Source: UBA1181 sp963619325
GTDB taxonomy: Bacteria > Bacteroidota > Bacteroidia > Bacteroidales > Paludibacteraceae
Direction: 5' to 3'
NCBI GenBank assembly: GCA_963619325.1
Contig: CAVEVQ010000007.1
Span: forward strand, 1 to 64,000
DNA length: 64,000 nucleotides
The notes under the pieces are model-generated. The model had not been told where the DNA came from and ran no database searches. It saw only the letters and a program-made list of their open reading frames with translations. Below are positions 36,397 through 44,835 of this stretch, piece by piece (position 1 is the first letter of the stretch; each line of letters opens with the position of its first letter). The position numbers were made by a program, and so were the translations under genes.

Positions 36397-36404
36397 CAAA
36401 GTTA
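36397..36404 (-). promoter_or_regulatory. Predicted -7 element of the SDR gene
   Basis: The minus strand reads TAACTTTG (exact TANNTTTG). It gives a 15-nt leader to ATG 36375. Confidence 0.5.
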
Positions 36405-36451
36405 AGAAAATTAATTACTTGAGTGTTAATTCAAAGATTACGATTTTTCAC

Positions 36452-36488
36452 AAAAAAAGCCGCAGAACCCAATTAAGGTTCTACGACT
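36452..36488 (-). terminator. Terminator of the oad operon
   Basis: The arms at 36458-36469 and 36477-36488 form a fully paired 12-bp helix only in minus-strand RNA, where two G-U pairs replace C-A mismatches of the plus strand. A T-run follows in the minus direction. It therefore serves the oad genes specifically. Confidence 0.85.
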
Positions 36489-36509
36489 TAAAAATTATGG
36501 GAAATTTAA

Positions 36510-37748
36510 TTATCCTAAGAATGAAATCAAAATACCAGCAGCAACGGCAGAACCAATTACTCCTGCCACATTACTTGACATACAATAGTTCAAAACATGG
36601 TTCTTTGGATCATACTTCAATGCTATTTCGTTTGCAACACGTGCCGCCATTGGCACTGCACTCAAACCTGTAGCACCTACCAAAGGATTGATTTTCTTCT
36701 TTGAGAAGAGATTCATAATCTTCACCAACATTATACCACCGAAAATTGAGAATCCGAACGCAAAGAAACCTCCTGTTACAATACCAATAGTCTGCAAGTT
36801 TAAGAATGACTCTGCCGTCATTGTCGCACCAACACAAAGTCCCAAGAAAATAGTCGCTGTATTCATAATACCATTTGAAGCGGCATTGAAAAGACGCGAA
36901 GTATTATTTCCGATCTCCTTAATCAAGTTACCGAACATCAACATACCAACCAACGATACAGCGTCTGGTACAATGATAGCAACAATTGTAGTAGTAAGAA
37001 TCGGGAAGACAATCTTCAAGACACGCATATTTTTAAACTCTTGCTTGTTTGGATAGAGTTTATCTTGCTCCTTCATATTGATAGACAACTCTTTCTTCGA
37101 ACAAGTTAAATTGACAACCAATGGTACAATAACCGGCACCAAAGCCATATAAGAATATGCAGCGATTGCAATCGGGCCTAACAAATGAGGAGCCAACTTC
37201 AATGTTGTGAAGATTGCGGTTGGTCCGTCCGCACCACCAATGATGGCAAGAGAAGCAGCCTCCTGCATAGTAAAGAACTGGCTTGCAACCAACAAAACCG
37301 CAAAAATACCAAACTGCGCTCCTGCTCCGAAAATAGCCAACTTCAAGTTACGCAACATCGGTCCGAAATCCGTCAACGCACCCACACCCATAAAGATGAT
37401 AGGAGGAAGCAAGCCCGACTTAATCAGTGCGTAATACAAGAAGTTCATAATTCCATAATCGTGAGCGATTTGAGGAAGCGACATTTCGTAGACAGTCTGT
37501 GCTGTTGGTTGTCCGTTCACTATCAAATGGCCAACGCCATCCGTCGCAAGCACACCCATACCTCCCCCTGGAAAGTTTGCAATTAGCACACCAAAGGCGA
37601 TTGGCACGAGCAACAAAGGCTCAAACTCCTTTTTGATACCAAGATACAATAAGAAGAAGCCAAGGGCAATCATCACAATGTACGAAGGTTGGGAAATTAA
37701 CGTTCCCAACGCTGTCATATCATAAACTTTACTTAAAATTTCTCCCAT
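36510..37748 (-). CDS. oadB: Oxaloacetate decarboxylase beta subunit (sodium pump)
   Basis: The integral membrane subunit that decarboxylates carboxybiotin and couples this to Na+ export. The 412 aa contain about nine to eleven hydrophobic segments and the family hallmarks GGADGPTAIFTTLKLAP and NSNVAGVIGSAVAAG-like C-terminus, plus LIFMGVGALTDFGP near the N-terminal third. It is the last gene of the oadG-oadA-oadB operon, 8 bp after oadA. A related methylmalonyl-CoA decarboxylase beta (MmdB) has the same fold; the alpha subunit next door points to oxaloacetate/pyruvate chemistry. Confidence 0.94.
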   Translation of the reverse strand: MGEILSKVYDMTALGTLISQPSYIVMIALGFFLLYLGIKKEFEPLLLVPIAFGVLIANFPGGGMGVLATDGVGHLIVNGQPTAQTVYEMSLPQIAHDYGIMNFLYYALIKSGLLPPIIFMGVGALTDFGPMLRNLKLAIFGAGAQFGIFAVLLVASQFFTMQEAASLAIIGGADGPTAIFTTLKLAPHLLGPIAIAAYSYMALVPVIVPLVVNLTCSKKELSINMKEQDKLYPNKQEFKNMRVLKIVFPILTTTIVAIIVPDAVSLVGMLMFGNLIKEIGNNTSRLFNAASNGIMNTATIFLGLCVGATMTAESFLNLQTIGIVTGGFFAFGFSIFGGIMLVKIMNLFSKKKINPLVGATGLSAVPMAARVANEIALKYDPKNHVLNYCMSSNVAGVIGSAVAAGILISFLG

Positions 37749-37756
37749 GGCAGTGA

Positions 37757-39589
37757 TTATTTAATCTTCATGATAATATCGTCCTCAGATACAGTCGCTC
37801 CACTGCCTTGGCAAATCTCTGTAACAACACCATCCCACTCAGAAGCGATAGCGTTAAAAGTCTTCATAGCCTCAATGTAACAAACCACTTGACCTTTCTT
37901 TACCCTGTCTCCGACTTTTACAGGAGTTGCACCAGACTCTTTTACCAAATAAAACTTACCCTCCAATGGTGAAGCCAATCCATTACCTTCACCTGGAGTT
38001 GCGCTCGATGAAGACGAAGAAGCAGAAACTTCACCGTTGTTATCTCCGATTGTAACCTCGTAGTTGATACCGTTCACAGCAACCGTAACTGTTTGAGGAA
38101 GAGAAACGCCACCATTACCTGCATTCTTTTTCGCTTTTCTTTCTTCAAGATCGGCTTGGAAGTCAGCTTTAGCCTTACCTGACTTATAAGAACGATACTG
38201 CTGTGGATGCATAGCCAACTCAAAGAGCTCCTCGTCGTCTTGACCGAAATCCCAACCTTCTTTCTTCATTTCCTCGCGGAACGTATCAAGAGCGTCAGGG
38301 TAGTTAGATTGAGGATCTTCAGTGTGGAATTCCTTGCCCAAAGATTTAGCCTTTTCAACCAACTCAGGAGCGAGCGCACCAGGCAACTTACCAGACTTGC
38401 CCAACATCATATCCCAAATATCGTCAGCAATCATAGACCAACGTTCTTTGCCTTTCTCCATCTGCATAACGTTCATCAACGCCATGTTCTTAACATATTG
38501 AGAGAATGGTGTAACCAAACAAGGATAACCCATCTTAGGCCATACGTATGAGACCTCGTTAAAGAGCTTAATGAGCAATTCGTCTTGCGTCATTTTAGGT
38601 TTTCCGTTCTTCTCTTTCCACTTATTGATAGATTCAAGATTAGTCTCAAGGTCTGTCATCAAAGAGCCCATCATACCACCTGGGAGTCCTGGACCAATCA
38701 AAAGAGAGTTCATCAAACGATTTCGGCTCGGAATATAATAGCCTAAGAAATCATCCAACATATCTTGAATTAGAGAACGAACCTCCATATAGGCTTCCAT
38801 ATTGATTTCCTTCACTTTGAAACCAGCATCCTTCAACATTGCCTGAACTGCGAGTACATCAGCGTGGCCAGTACCCCATGAGAGAGGTTCCATTCCAACA
38901 TCAACATAATCACAACCTGCCTTGCAAACCTCAAGGATAGAAGCCATGTTGAAGCCAGGACCCGCATGACTATGATATTGAATTGTGATATCAGGCTTGA
39001 TTTCTTTAATCTTTCTTGTCAACTCACCTAAAAAAACAGGACGACCGATTCCTGCCATATCCTTCAGACAGATTTCGTCACAGCCAGCATTGATCAGTTC
39101 CTTAGCCAAGTTTGTGTAATACTCCACCGTGTGGATCGGAGAATACGTGATACAAAGACAACACTGAGAAATCATTCCACCATCATGTGCATATTTAATA
39201 GAAGGAATGATATTACGAGTGTCATTCAACCCGCAAAAAGTACGGGCGATATCAGTACCTTGTTTCTTTTTTACTACATAGAATAGTTTTCGAACATCCG
39301 CAGGCACAGGACTCATACGAAGACCGTTCAAAGCACGATCCAACATGTGTGTTTGGATTCCTGCCTTGTGAAAAGGGTTTGTCCATTCGCGAACCGCCTT
39401 ATTAGGATTTTCACCATAGAGAAGATTTACTTGCTCAAAACCTCCACCATTCGTTTCAACTCGGTCGAAACAACCCATTTTGATAATGGCTGGCGCAACC
39501 TTCACCAACTGGTCTACACGAGGAACATACTTTCCTGCTGCTTGCCACATGTCTCTAAAAACGAGACTAAATTTTACTTCTTTAGCCAT
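37757..39589 (-). CDS. oadA: Oxaloacetate decarboxylase alpha subunit / carboxyltransferase with biotinyl domain
   Basis: A 610-aa carboxyltransferase. The N-terminal TIM-barrel (HMGL-like) has the metal-binding Asp near residue 12 (FRDMW) and the HSH metal motif (YHSHAGPG). The conserved carboxylase region (PYC_OADA) follows (about 300-470), then a Ser-rich linker (SASSSSSSATPGEG) and a C-terminal biotinyl domain. The biotin site reads EAMKTFN, Thr replacing the usual Met after the lysine. It transfers carboxyl from oxaloacetate to biotin. It is the middle gene of the oad operon. Confidence 0.93.
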   Translation of the reverse strand: MAKEVKFSLVFRDMWQAAGKYVPRVDQLVKVAPAIIKMGCFDRVETNGGGFEQVNLLYGENPNKAVREWTNPFHKAGIQTHMLDRALNGLRMSPVPADVRKLFYVVKKKQGTDIARTFCGLNDTRNIIPSIKYAHDGGMISQCCLCITYSPIHTVEYYTNLAKELINAGCDEICLKDMAGIGRPVFLGELTRKIKEIKPDITIQYHSHAGPGFNMASILEVCKAGCDYVDVGMEPLSWGTGHADVLAVQAMLKDAGFKVKEINMEAYMEVRSLIQDMLDDFLGYYIPSRNRLMNSLLIGPGLPGGMMGSLMTDLETNLESINKWKEKNGKPKMTQDELLIKLFNEVSYVWPKMGYPCLVTPFSQYVKNMALMNVMQMEKGKERWSMIADDIWDMMLGKSGKLPGALAPELVEKAKSLGKEFHTEDPQSNYPDALDTFREEMKKEGWDFGQDDEELFELAMHPQQYRSYKSGKAKADFQADLEERKAKKNAGNGGVSLPQTVTVAVNGINYEVTIGDNNGEVSASSSSSSATPGEGNGLASPLEGKFYLVKESGATPVKVGDRVKKGQVVCYIEAMKTFNAIASEWDGVVTEICQGSGATVSEDDIIMKIK

Positions 39590-39630
39590 AATATTTTTAT
39601 TATGTATTTTTCTTTAAAATTACGAACAAA

Positions 39631-39885
39631 CTAAACTCTTTCGATTTTGTCTGCTTTTTTCTTTCCGTCAGTCAACTTGTTGATTGCTAAATCAATAGCC
39701 AATGCCACATTAGCGTCTACCGCAGTAGCAGAACTTGCATTCTTCACCGTTTTTTCTTCTGCAACCGCAAACTTGTTCACCAAAGTAATGAGCAAATTTC
39801 CAACATAAATGATGAAAATCAAGACTGCGAATACAGTTGCTATACCAATGCCCATCAGCTTCAGGGCTTCCATAAAGCTATCCAT
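39631..39885 (-). CDS. oadG: Oxaloacetate decarboxylase gamma subunit
   Basis: An 84-aa single-pass membrane protein: one hydrophobic helix (about 10-35, LMGIGIATVFAVLIFIIYVG) and a charged soluble tail. This is the usual size and topology of OadG, which holds the alpha and beta subunits together. It is first in the operon, with oadA starting 41 bp later. The Ala-rich, Lys-rich tail (AVDANVALAIDLAINK) is typical of Bacteroidales OadG. Confidence 0.88.
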   Translation of the reverse strand: MDSFMEALKLMGIGIATVFAVLIFIIYVGNLLITLVNKFAVAEEKTVKNASSATAVDANVALAIDLAINKLTDGKKKADKIERV

Positions 39886-39944
39886 ACATTAAAATTTGTT
39901 ATTTTTTACACGAACTTATCACAAAAAAACTTTTCAACACTCTA

Positions 39945-39952
39945 CAAATGTA
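39945..39952 (-). promoter_or_regulatory. Predicted -7 element of the oad operon
   Basis: The minus strand reads TACATTTG, an exact TANNTTTG match, with a leader of about 53 nt to the oadG ATG. Confidence 0.5.
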
Positions 39953-40100
39953 AGGCAAATTTTTTGAAAGTTTAACATTGGAAGATTAAAAAAGACTGTC
40001 ATTTTATTGCGAAAAATCGTCTAAAAACTACTTGTTTGTAGCGATTTGCACAATTTTAAGGAGATGAACTTACATTTTTCTTACAAACTGCTATTCTTCA

Positions 40101-40131
40101 TTTGAAGTTTGTCTTCTCTTTGTTATTTTTG
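40101..40131 (+). promoter_or_regulatory. Promoter of hisB
   Basis: TTTG (40101-40104), a 19-bp spacer and TATTTTTG (40124-40131) match the full Bacteroidota consensus. The transcription start would be near 40138, leaving a 27-nt leader to ATG 40165 and excluding the upstream TTG at 40102. Confidence 0.75.
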
Positions 40132-40164
40132 CTTTCAAGAAAAAAACATAATCAAAAAAGAAAA

Positions 40165-41298
40165 ATGAAAAGAGCTCTTTTTATAGATCGCGATGGCACA
40201 TTAATAGTTGAGCCTCCTGTTTCCTACCAAGTAGATACATTAGAACAGATGACATTTCTGCCTGGTGTTCTGCGCAATCTCCACTTTATCAAAGAAAAAC
40301 TTCCTCACTATGAATTGGTGATGGTTACCAACCAAGACGGATTAGGCACCGATGTATACCCTCAGAATAATTTTGATACTGTACAAAACAAAATGTTGGA
40401 AATATTTGAGGGAGAGGGTGTTATATTCAACAAAATCTTTATTGACAAATCTTTTCCAGAAGACAATCTTCCAACGCGCAAACCAGGTACTGCCATGCTC
40501 ACCGAATACATGGACGGCTCATACGATTTAGCAAACAGCTATGTGATTGGAGACCGTCTAACAGACGTGAAATTAGCAGCCAATTTAGGCACAAAAGCCA
40601 TTTTTATCGCGCCCTCAGAAGAAAAAGGAAAGGAAATGTTAATAGAAGAGGGGATAGAAGGGGTCAAGGTGAAGGTAGTTACATCATGGGACCAAATCTC
40701 AACATTTCTATTTGCAGGCGAAAGAGTTGCTACTGTACACAGGAAGACAAAGGAAACAGACATCTATGTGCAGTTGAACCTTGACGGGACAGGACAAACC
40801 AAGATTGCCACTGGATTATGTTTTTTCAACCATATGTTGGAACAAATTGGGAAACACTCTGGCTGCGACCTCACAATAAAGGTTGATGGGGACTTGAATG
40901 TCGACGAACATCACACCATTGAGGACACCGCGATTACATTAGGGGAAGCATTGTATCAGGCATTGGGAGATAAGCGTGGAATCGAAAGATACGGATACTG
41001 CTTACCTATGGACGACTGCCTATGTTCCGTTGCATTAGACTTTGGAGGACGTCCATGGTTGGTTTGGGATGCAGACTTTCATCGTGAATTCGTTGGCGAT
41101 ATGCCAACGGAAATGTTCCTCCATTTCTTCAAATCATTGAGCGATTCAGCTAAAATGAACCTCAATATTAAAGCAGAGGGTACAAACGAGCACCACAAGA
41201 TTGAGGGTATCTTCAAAGCCTTGGCTCGCGCCATTAAAATGGCCATCAAGAGAGACATTTATAAATTTGAATTGCCTTCCTCTAAAGGAGTATTGTAA
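40165..41298 (+). CDS. hisB: Bifunctional histidinol-phosphatase / imidazoleglycerol-phosphate dehydratase
   Basis: A 377-aa fusion of two histidine-pathway steps. The N-terminal HAD phosphatase has the nucleophile motif FIDRDGTL (Asp at about 8-10), TNQDG and GDRLTD. The C-terminal IGP dehydratase carries the manganese-binding histidine motifs DEHHTIEDT and NEHHKIEG. Starting at ATG 40165 (MKRALFIDRDGTL) avoids an extended reading that precedes the promoter. No other his gene is in the window, so it is detached from the usual operon, with its own strong promoter. Confidence 0.96.
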   Translation: MKRALFIDRDGTLIVEPPVSYQVDTLEQMTFLPGVLRNLHFIKEKLPHYELVMVTNQDGLGTDVYPQNNFDTVQNKMLEIFEGEGVIFNKIFIDKSFPEDNLPTRKPGTAMLTEYMDGSYDLANSYVIGDRLTDVKLAANLGTKAIFIAPSEEKGKEMLIEEGIEGVKVKVVTSWDQISTFLFAGERVATVHRKTKETDIYVQLNLDGTGQTKIATGLCFFNHMLEQIGKHSGCDLTIKVDGDLNVDEHHTIEDTAITLGEALYQALGDKRGIERYGYCLPMDDCLCSVALDFGGRPWLVWDADFHREFVGDMPTEMFLHFFKSLSDSAKMNLNIKAEGTNEHHKIEGIFKALARAIKMAIKRDIYKFELPSSKGVL

Positions 41299-41405
41299 AA
41301 TTTAGGCTTTTATATTTTTTTGTTGTCAGAAATATCTCTTACATTAGCATAACTGAGAATTGAAAAAACACATTAATAGTTAACCTATCTAATACTATTT
41401 GTCTT

Positions 41406-42830
41406 ATGTTTCTACTTCAATTAGCTATTGTATTGTTGGCTTTGTATGTGGGATCACGATACGGAAGCCTCGCATTGGGAGCAATTTCTGGAATTGGCTT
41501 AGCCATCCTCGTTTTGGGTTTTGGTCTACAACCCGGAACTCCTCCTACAGACGTTATCTACATCATTGTGGCTGCGGTTACTTGCGCAGGAATGATGCAA
41601 GCCTCAGGTGGAATGGACTGGATGATTCAAGTAGCAGAACGGCTACTTCGCAGACACCCAGACCGCATCACCTTCTTCGCCCCTATTTGTACCTTTTTCC
41701 TCACAGTTTTGGTCGGAACTGGTCACGTTGTCTACACTATCATGCCGATTATCTGCGACATCGCGTTGAAGAAAGGGATCCGACCAGAACGTCCGTGTGC
41801 AGTTGCTTCCGTTGCTTCGCAGGTTGGTATTACTTGTTCTCCAATCGCAGCAGCGGTCGTTGCTTTCACGACAATCTCATCTGCCAACGGATTTGATATC
41901 ACCATTCCTCAAGTTTTAATGGTTACAATTCCATCTTGTCTCTGTGGATTGATGGCCGCCAGTGCTTGTTCTTACAAAAGGGGGTTGGATTTGGATAAAG
42001 ACCCAAAATTTCAAGCACGCTTGAAAGATCCTGAGACATACAATTATATGTATGGAAACTCAGCCACGACATTGGACAAAGAGATTACACCAGAGGCAAA
42101 ACGCGCTGTTTTTATCTTCTTCGCAGCCTTATTGGTCATCGTAATCTTCGCAACCTGCCAAAGTTTACTTCCAACCTACGAAAAAGTAGTAGCGATAAGC
42201 GGTGTCTCAGAAACCTACCATGGGTTCACGGCGGCACAATTAGCCAAATTAGGAATGGTTGTAGACGGTTTTACAAAGACAACCCAAGTATCGCTCAAGA
42301 TGAACATTGTCATTCAGATTGTAATGATCACGGCAGCAGCTCTTATCATTATCTTCTGTAAGGCAAGTCCTAAAAAAGCAGTTTCAGGTGCAGTATGGCA
42401 AAGTGGTATGGTAGCTGTTGTTGCCATCTACGGAATTGCTTGGTTGGCTGACACCTTCTTCGCTAATCACATGAACGAAATGCAGGCTGCCTTGAATGAC
42501 ATTGTCAAGCAATACCCTTGGAGTATCGCCTTTGTATTCTTTGCTGTGTCTGTATTGATCAACTCTCAAGGAGCCGTTGTTGTAGCGATGCTACCGCTCG
42601 CCTACTCTCTTGGTATCTCCGGCGTTACTCTTTTAGGCGTGCTTCCTAGTGTCTACGGCTATTTCTTTATTCCAAACTATCCATCAGATATTGCGACAGT
42701 CAACTTCGACAGAAGTGGCACGACCATTATTGGTAAATATCTGCTGAACCATAGCTTTATGATGCCAGGATTAGTCAGCGTGTTTGTATCAACAATCGTA
42801 TCGTTGGCAATCACGCACCTCATATACTAA
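41406..42830 (+). CDS. Anaerobic C4-dicarboxylate transporter (DcuA/DcuB family)
   Basis: A 474-aa inner-membrane antiporter with about twelve membrane segments. Family signatures include GTPPTDVIYIIVAAVTCAGMMQASGGMD, GTGHVVYTIMPIICDIALK and RPCAVASVASQVGITCSPIAAAV (spread over residues about 45-160), and PNYPSDIATVNFDRSGTT near the C-terminus. It exchanges fumarate, malate or aspartate for succinate during anaerobic fumarate respiration. Proximity to the oxaloacetate decarboxylase fits a C4-dicarboxylate fermentation. Confidence 0.93.
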   Translation: MFLLQLAIVLLALYVGSRYGSLALGAISGIGLAILVLGFGLQPGTPPTDVIYIIVAAVTCAGMMQASGGMDWMIQVAERLLRRHPDRITFFAPICTFFLTVLVGTGHVVYTIMPIICDIALKKGIRPERPCAVASVASQVGITCSPIAAAVVAFTTISSANGFDITIPQVLMVTIPSCLCGLMAASACSYKRGLDLDKDPKFQARLKDPETYNYMYGNSATTLDKEITPEAKRAVFIFFAALLVIVIFATCQSLLPTYEKVVAISGVSETYHGFTAAQLAKLGMVVDGFTKTTQVSLKMNIVIQIVMITAAALIIIFCKASPKKAVSGAVWQSGMVAVVAIYGIAWLADTFFANHMNEMQAALNDIVKQYPWSIAFVFFAVSVLINSQGAVVVAMLPLAYSLGISGVTLLGVLPSVYGYFFIPNYPSDIATVNFDRSGTTIIGKYLLNHSFMMPGLVSVFVSTIVSLAITHLIY

Positions 42831-42859
42831 GCGAAAACAATCAGTTTTTATTAAAAGAT

Positions 42860-42900
42860 GACGCTCCGAAGAACTAATTCTCTTCGGAGCGTCTCTTTTA
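42860..42900 (+). terminator. Terminator of dcuB (probably bidirectional)
   Basis: A 13-bp stem (42860-42872 with 42881-42893, core GACGCTCCGAAGA) is followed by TCTTTT. It lies between the convergent dcu gene and the M6 protease gene. Confidence 0.85.
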
Positions 42901-42916
42901 CATTGTATCTTCAATT

Positions 42917-44689
42917 TTATCTAATCAACTTAATTGTTTTAGAAAAATTCTCATTATACAAACGTACCAGATAAACACCTTTATTATAACCTGTTCCAAA
43001 GACAACCGAAGCATCTCCTTCCATATCAAAATGTTCTATCATGGTTCCATTAACATTGAAAACAGCAACCGAAAGTTTTTCATTAGCAATCAGTTCAAAA
43101 GATTCTTCGGTTTTATAAATAGAGAAGCAAGACTCAACTTCAACTTCTCTGACAGAAACGTCAGACGACATTTTTCCACATCTAAAGGTCATAGTTTCAC
43201 CAGGCACACTGAAATCCCATAGATAAGCACCAGATGTACTACCATTCACCCAAGTAGCATAGGGTATAAGAGAATCACAAAACACCTCGGGACCATTATT
43301 TTTCGACCAAAACGGGTTACTGGTCGTTGCTGGTTTACAATCAAGCAATTCAGCATTTCCCTCAGTAGTGTTATCGCCTGCATCATTGCTGTGCCATATA
43401 AAAATTCCATATTCGTCCGTCCTATTCCAATAGTCAGTCTGATAGCCATCTCTAATTTCCAAATAATATTTCTCTTTACTTGAATTATTTCCACCATGGT
43501 ACACCGCAACATTACCGACACCTTCTGTCAATGTTACAAGTTTACCATTATCATAACCCGTTATGTCAATTTTGTTCGAAAGCCAACCCATCTGATCAAG
43601 AGCCCATGGATTTGGATAAGCAGGATTCTTTCCTGAAAAAACAGAAAAGGCATCACCAATGTTATATACACTCGCATTGTTATCTGAATGACCATCATAA
43701 GTATAAAAGTCTGGCCAACCACAAATAAGATGTCCATTTTCATGAACGATAGTACCTAATTTAAGTTCTTTTCCTACGTCCGACATTTGATATGAATGAT
43801 AGACCCAACGATAGAAACCGAACTCAGTCAGATCAAACTGATAACCACTTTGGTGAGGCCATAGACCTGTAGCCCATTTATTAGTACACGTTCCCGCGTA
43901 ATAGATATTGATAGCACGGATTGCACCGTCTTTTGTAGACAAATCAGTCACATCAAAACCATCTTTCTCTTTCGTATACGATTTCAGAGCCTTTTCTATT
44001 ACAGGGTAGAAAAGGTCCGTCGTGTAATCCGTTGCCGTACTCGGAGAATAATATGAGAAATTATTCTCTGCTGTGTAAAAATTCTGAGGAACATAGTTGA
44101 TATAAGTAAGTTTGCCACCCGAAATCCATTGAAAATATTTCTTTACAGACATTGAATTGCCAAAAAGCGTTTCGTCATCTGAATTGAGAAATGTAACAAA
44201 TTGATCTCTTGACACATCCGACTTAACATCAGGGAAGTCGATAAGAACACAAACTCCATAGACAGTGTCTGGAAGAGCTGTCGCACTACGCAAAGAAGTT
44301 GTCTGTTTCGTAACAGAATGACTATTTTTCATGGCATTTCTCTTTTCCAATACACTCTCTTCAGAAATCCTCACATGAGGTTTCAAAATTTTCTTCAATA
44401 GAGAAGGCATCTCCGTTCCGTCATAAACAATCCCGGTTGACGTGTATTCCTTTTCATCCGAAGAAACAGAAGCGTAGCATACATATTTTGAAGAATCATC
44501 TACAACAACCGTATAGCCATCAACGCTCTCCGCATCCATATAAAATTCATCTCCATAGAGTTTAACAGAAACCAAATTGCCATTAGGTTGTTTAATCTGG
44601 TGAATATCACCAAAATACGGTCGCGCCGTAATAGTCCATGTCGCAAAAAAAGAAAATGCGATAATAAAAAATTTGAATATACGTTTCAT
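42917..44689 (-). CDS. Secreted M6-family metalloprotease with T9SS sorting domain
   Basis: A 590-aa secreted protease. A signal peptide (about 1-22) is followed by a propeptide with the GYTVVVDDS and RNAMKNSHS region, then the M6 (immune inhibitor A-like) catalytic domain with zinc motif HENGHLICGWPD (HExxH). The last 80 residues form a type IX secretion C-terminal sorting domain (FSIYKTEESFELIANEKLS, then NKGVYLVRLYNENFSKTIKL), which directs export across the outer membrane and surface attachment. Likely roles are protein degradation or host/competitor interaction. Transcribed alone, convergent with the dcu gene. Confidence 0.88.
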   Translation of the reverse strand: MKRIFKFFIIAFSFFATWTITARPYFGDIHQIKQPNGNLVSVKLYGDEFYMDAESVDGYTVVVDDSSKYVCYASVSSDEKEYTSTGIVYDGTEMPSLLKKILKPHVRISEESVLEKRNAMKNSHSVTKQTTSLRSATALPDTVYGVCVLIDFPDVKSDVSRDQFVTFLNSDDETLFGNSMSVKKYFQWISGGKLTYINYVPQNFYTAENNFSYYSPSTATDYTTDLFYPVIEKALKSYTKEKDGFDVTDLSTKDGAIRAINIYYAGTCTNKWATGLWPHQSGYQFDLTEFGFYRWVYHSYQMSDVGKELKLGTIVHENGHLICGWPDFYTYDGHSDNNASVYNIGDAFSVFSGKNPAYPNPWALDQMGWLSNKIDITGYDNGKLVTLTEGVGNVAVYHGGNNSSKEKYYLEIRDGYQTDYWNRTDEYGIFIWHSNDAGDNTTEGNAELLDCKPATTSNPFWSKNNGPEVFCDSLIPYATWVNGSTSGAYLWDFSVPGETMTFRCGKMSSDVSVREVEVESCFSIYKTEESFELIANEKLSVAVFNVNGTMIEHFDMEGDASVVFGTGYNKGVYLVRLYNENFSKTIKLIR

Positions 44690-44835
44690 GATAAAAAGAT
44701 TTAAATAATATTTAACTAATTTATAAAAAATTAAACTTAAACATAATCAACAAAAACACACGAAAACGCATTTTTTTTCTTACCTTCGCAAAAATTTTTC
44801 TACGCTGTTGTTTACATCTCAAAAGACATCAAAAA

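Noticed and set aside
41399..41896. 165-codon plus-strand ORF overlapping the dicarboxylate transporter
   Set aside because: It is an out-of-frame reading of the transporter gene, rich in Arg, Ser and His as expected for a shadow.
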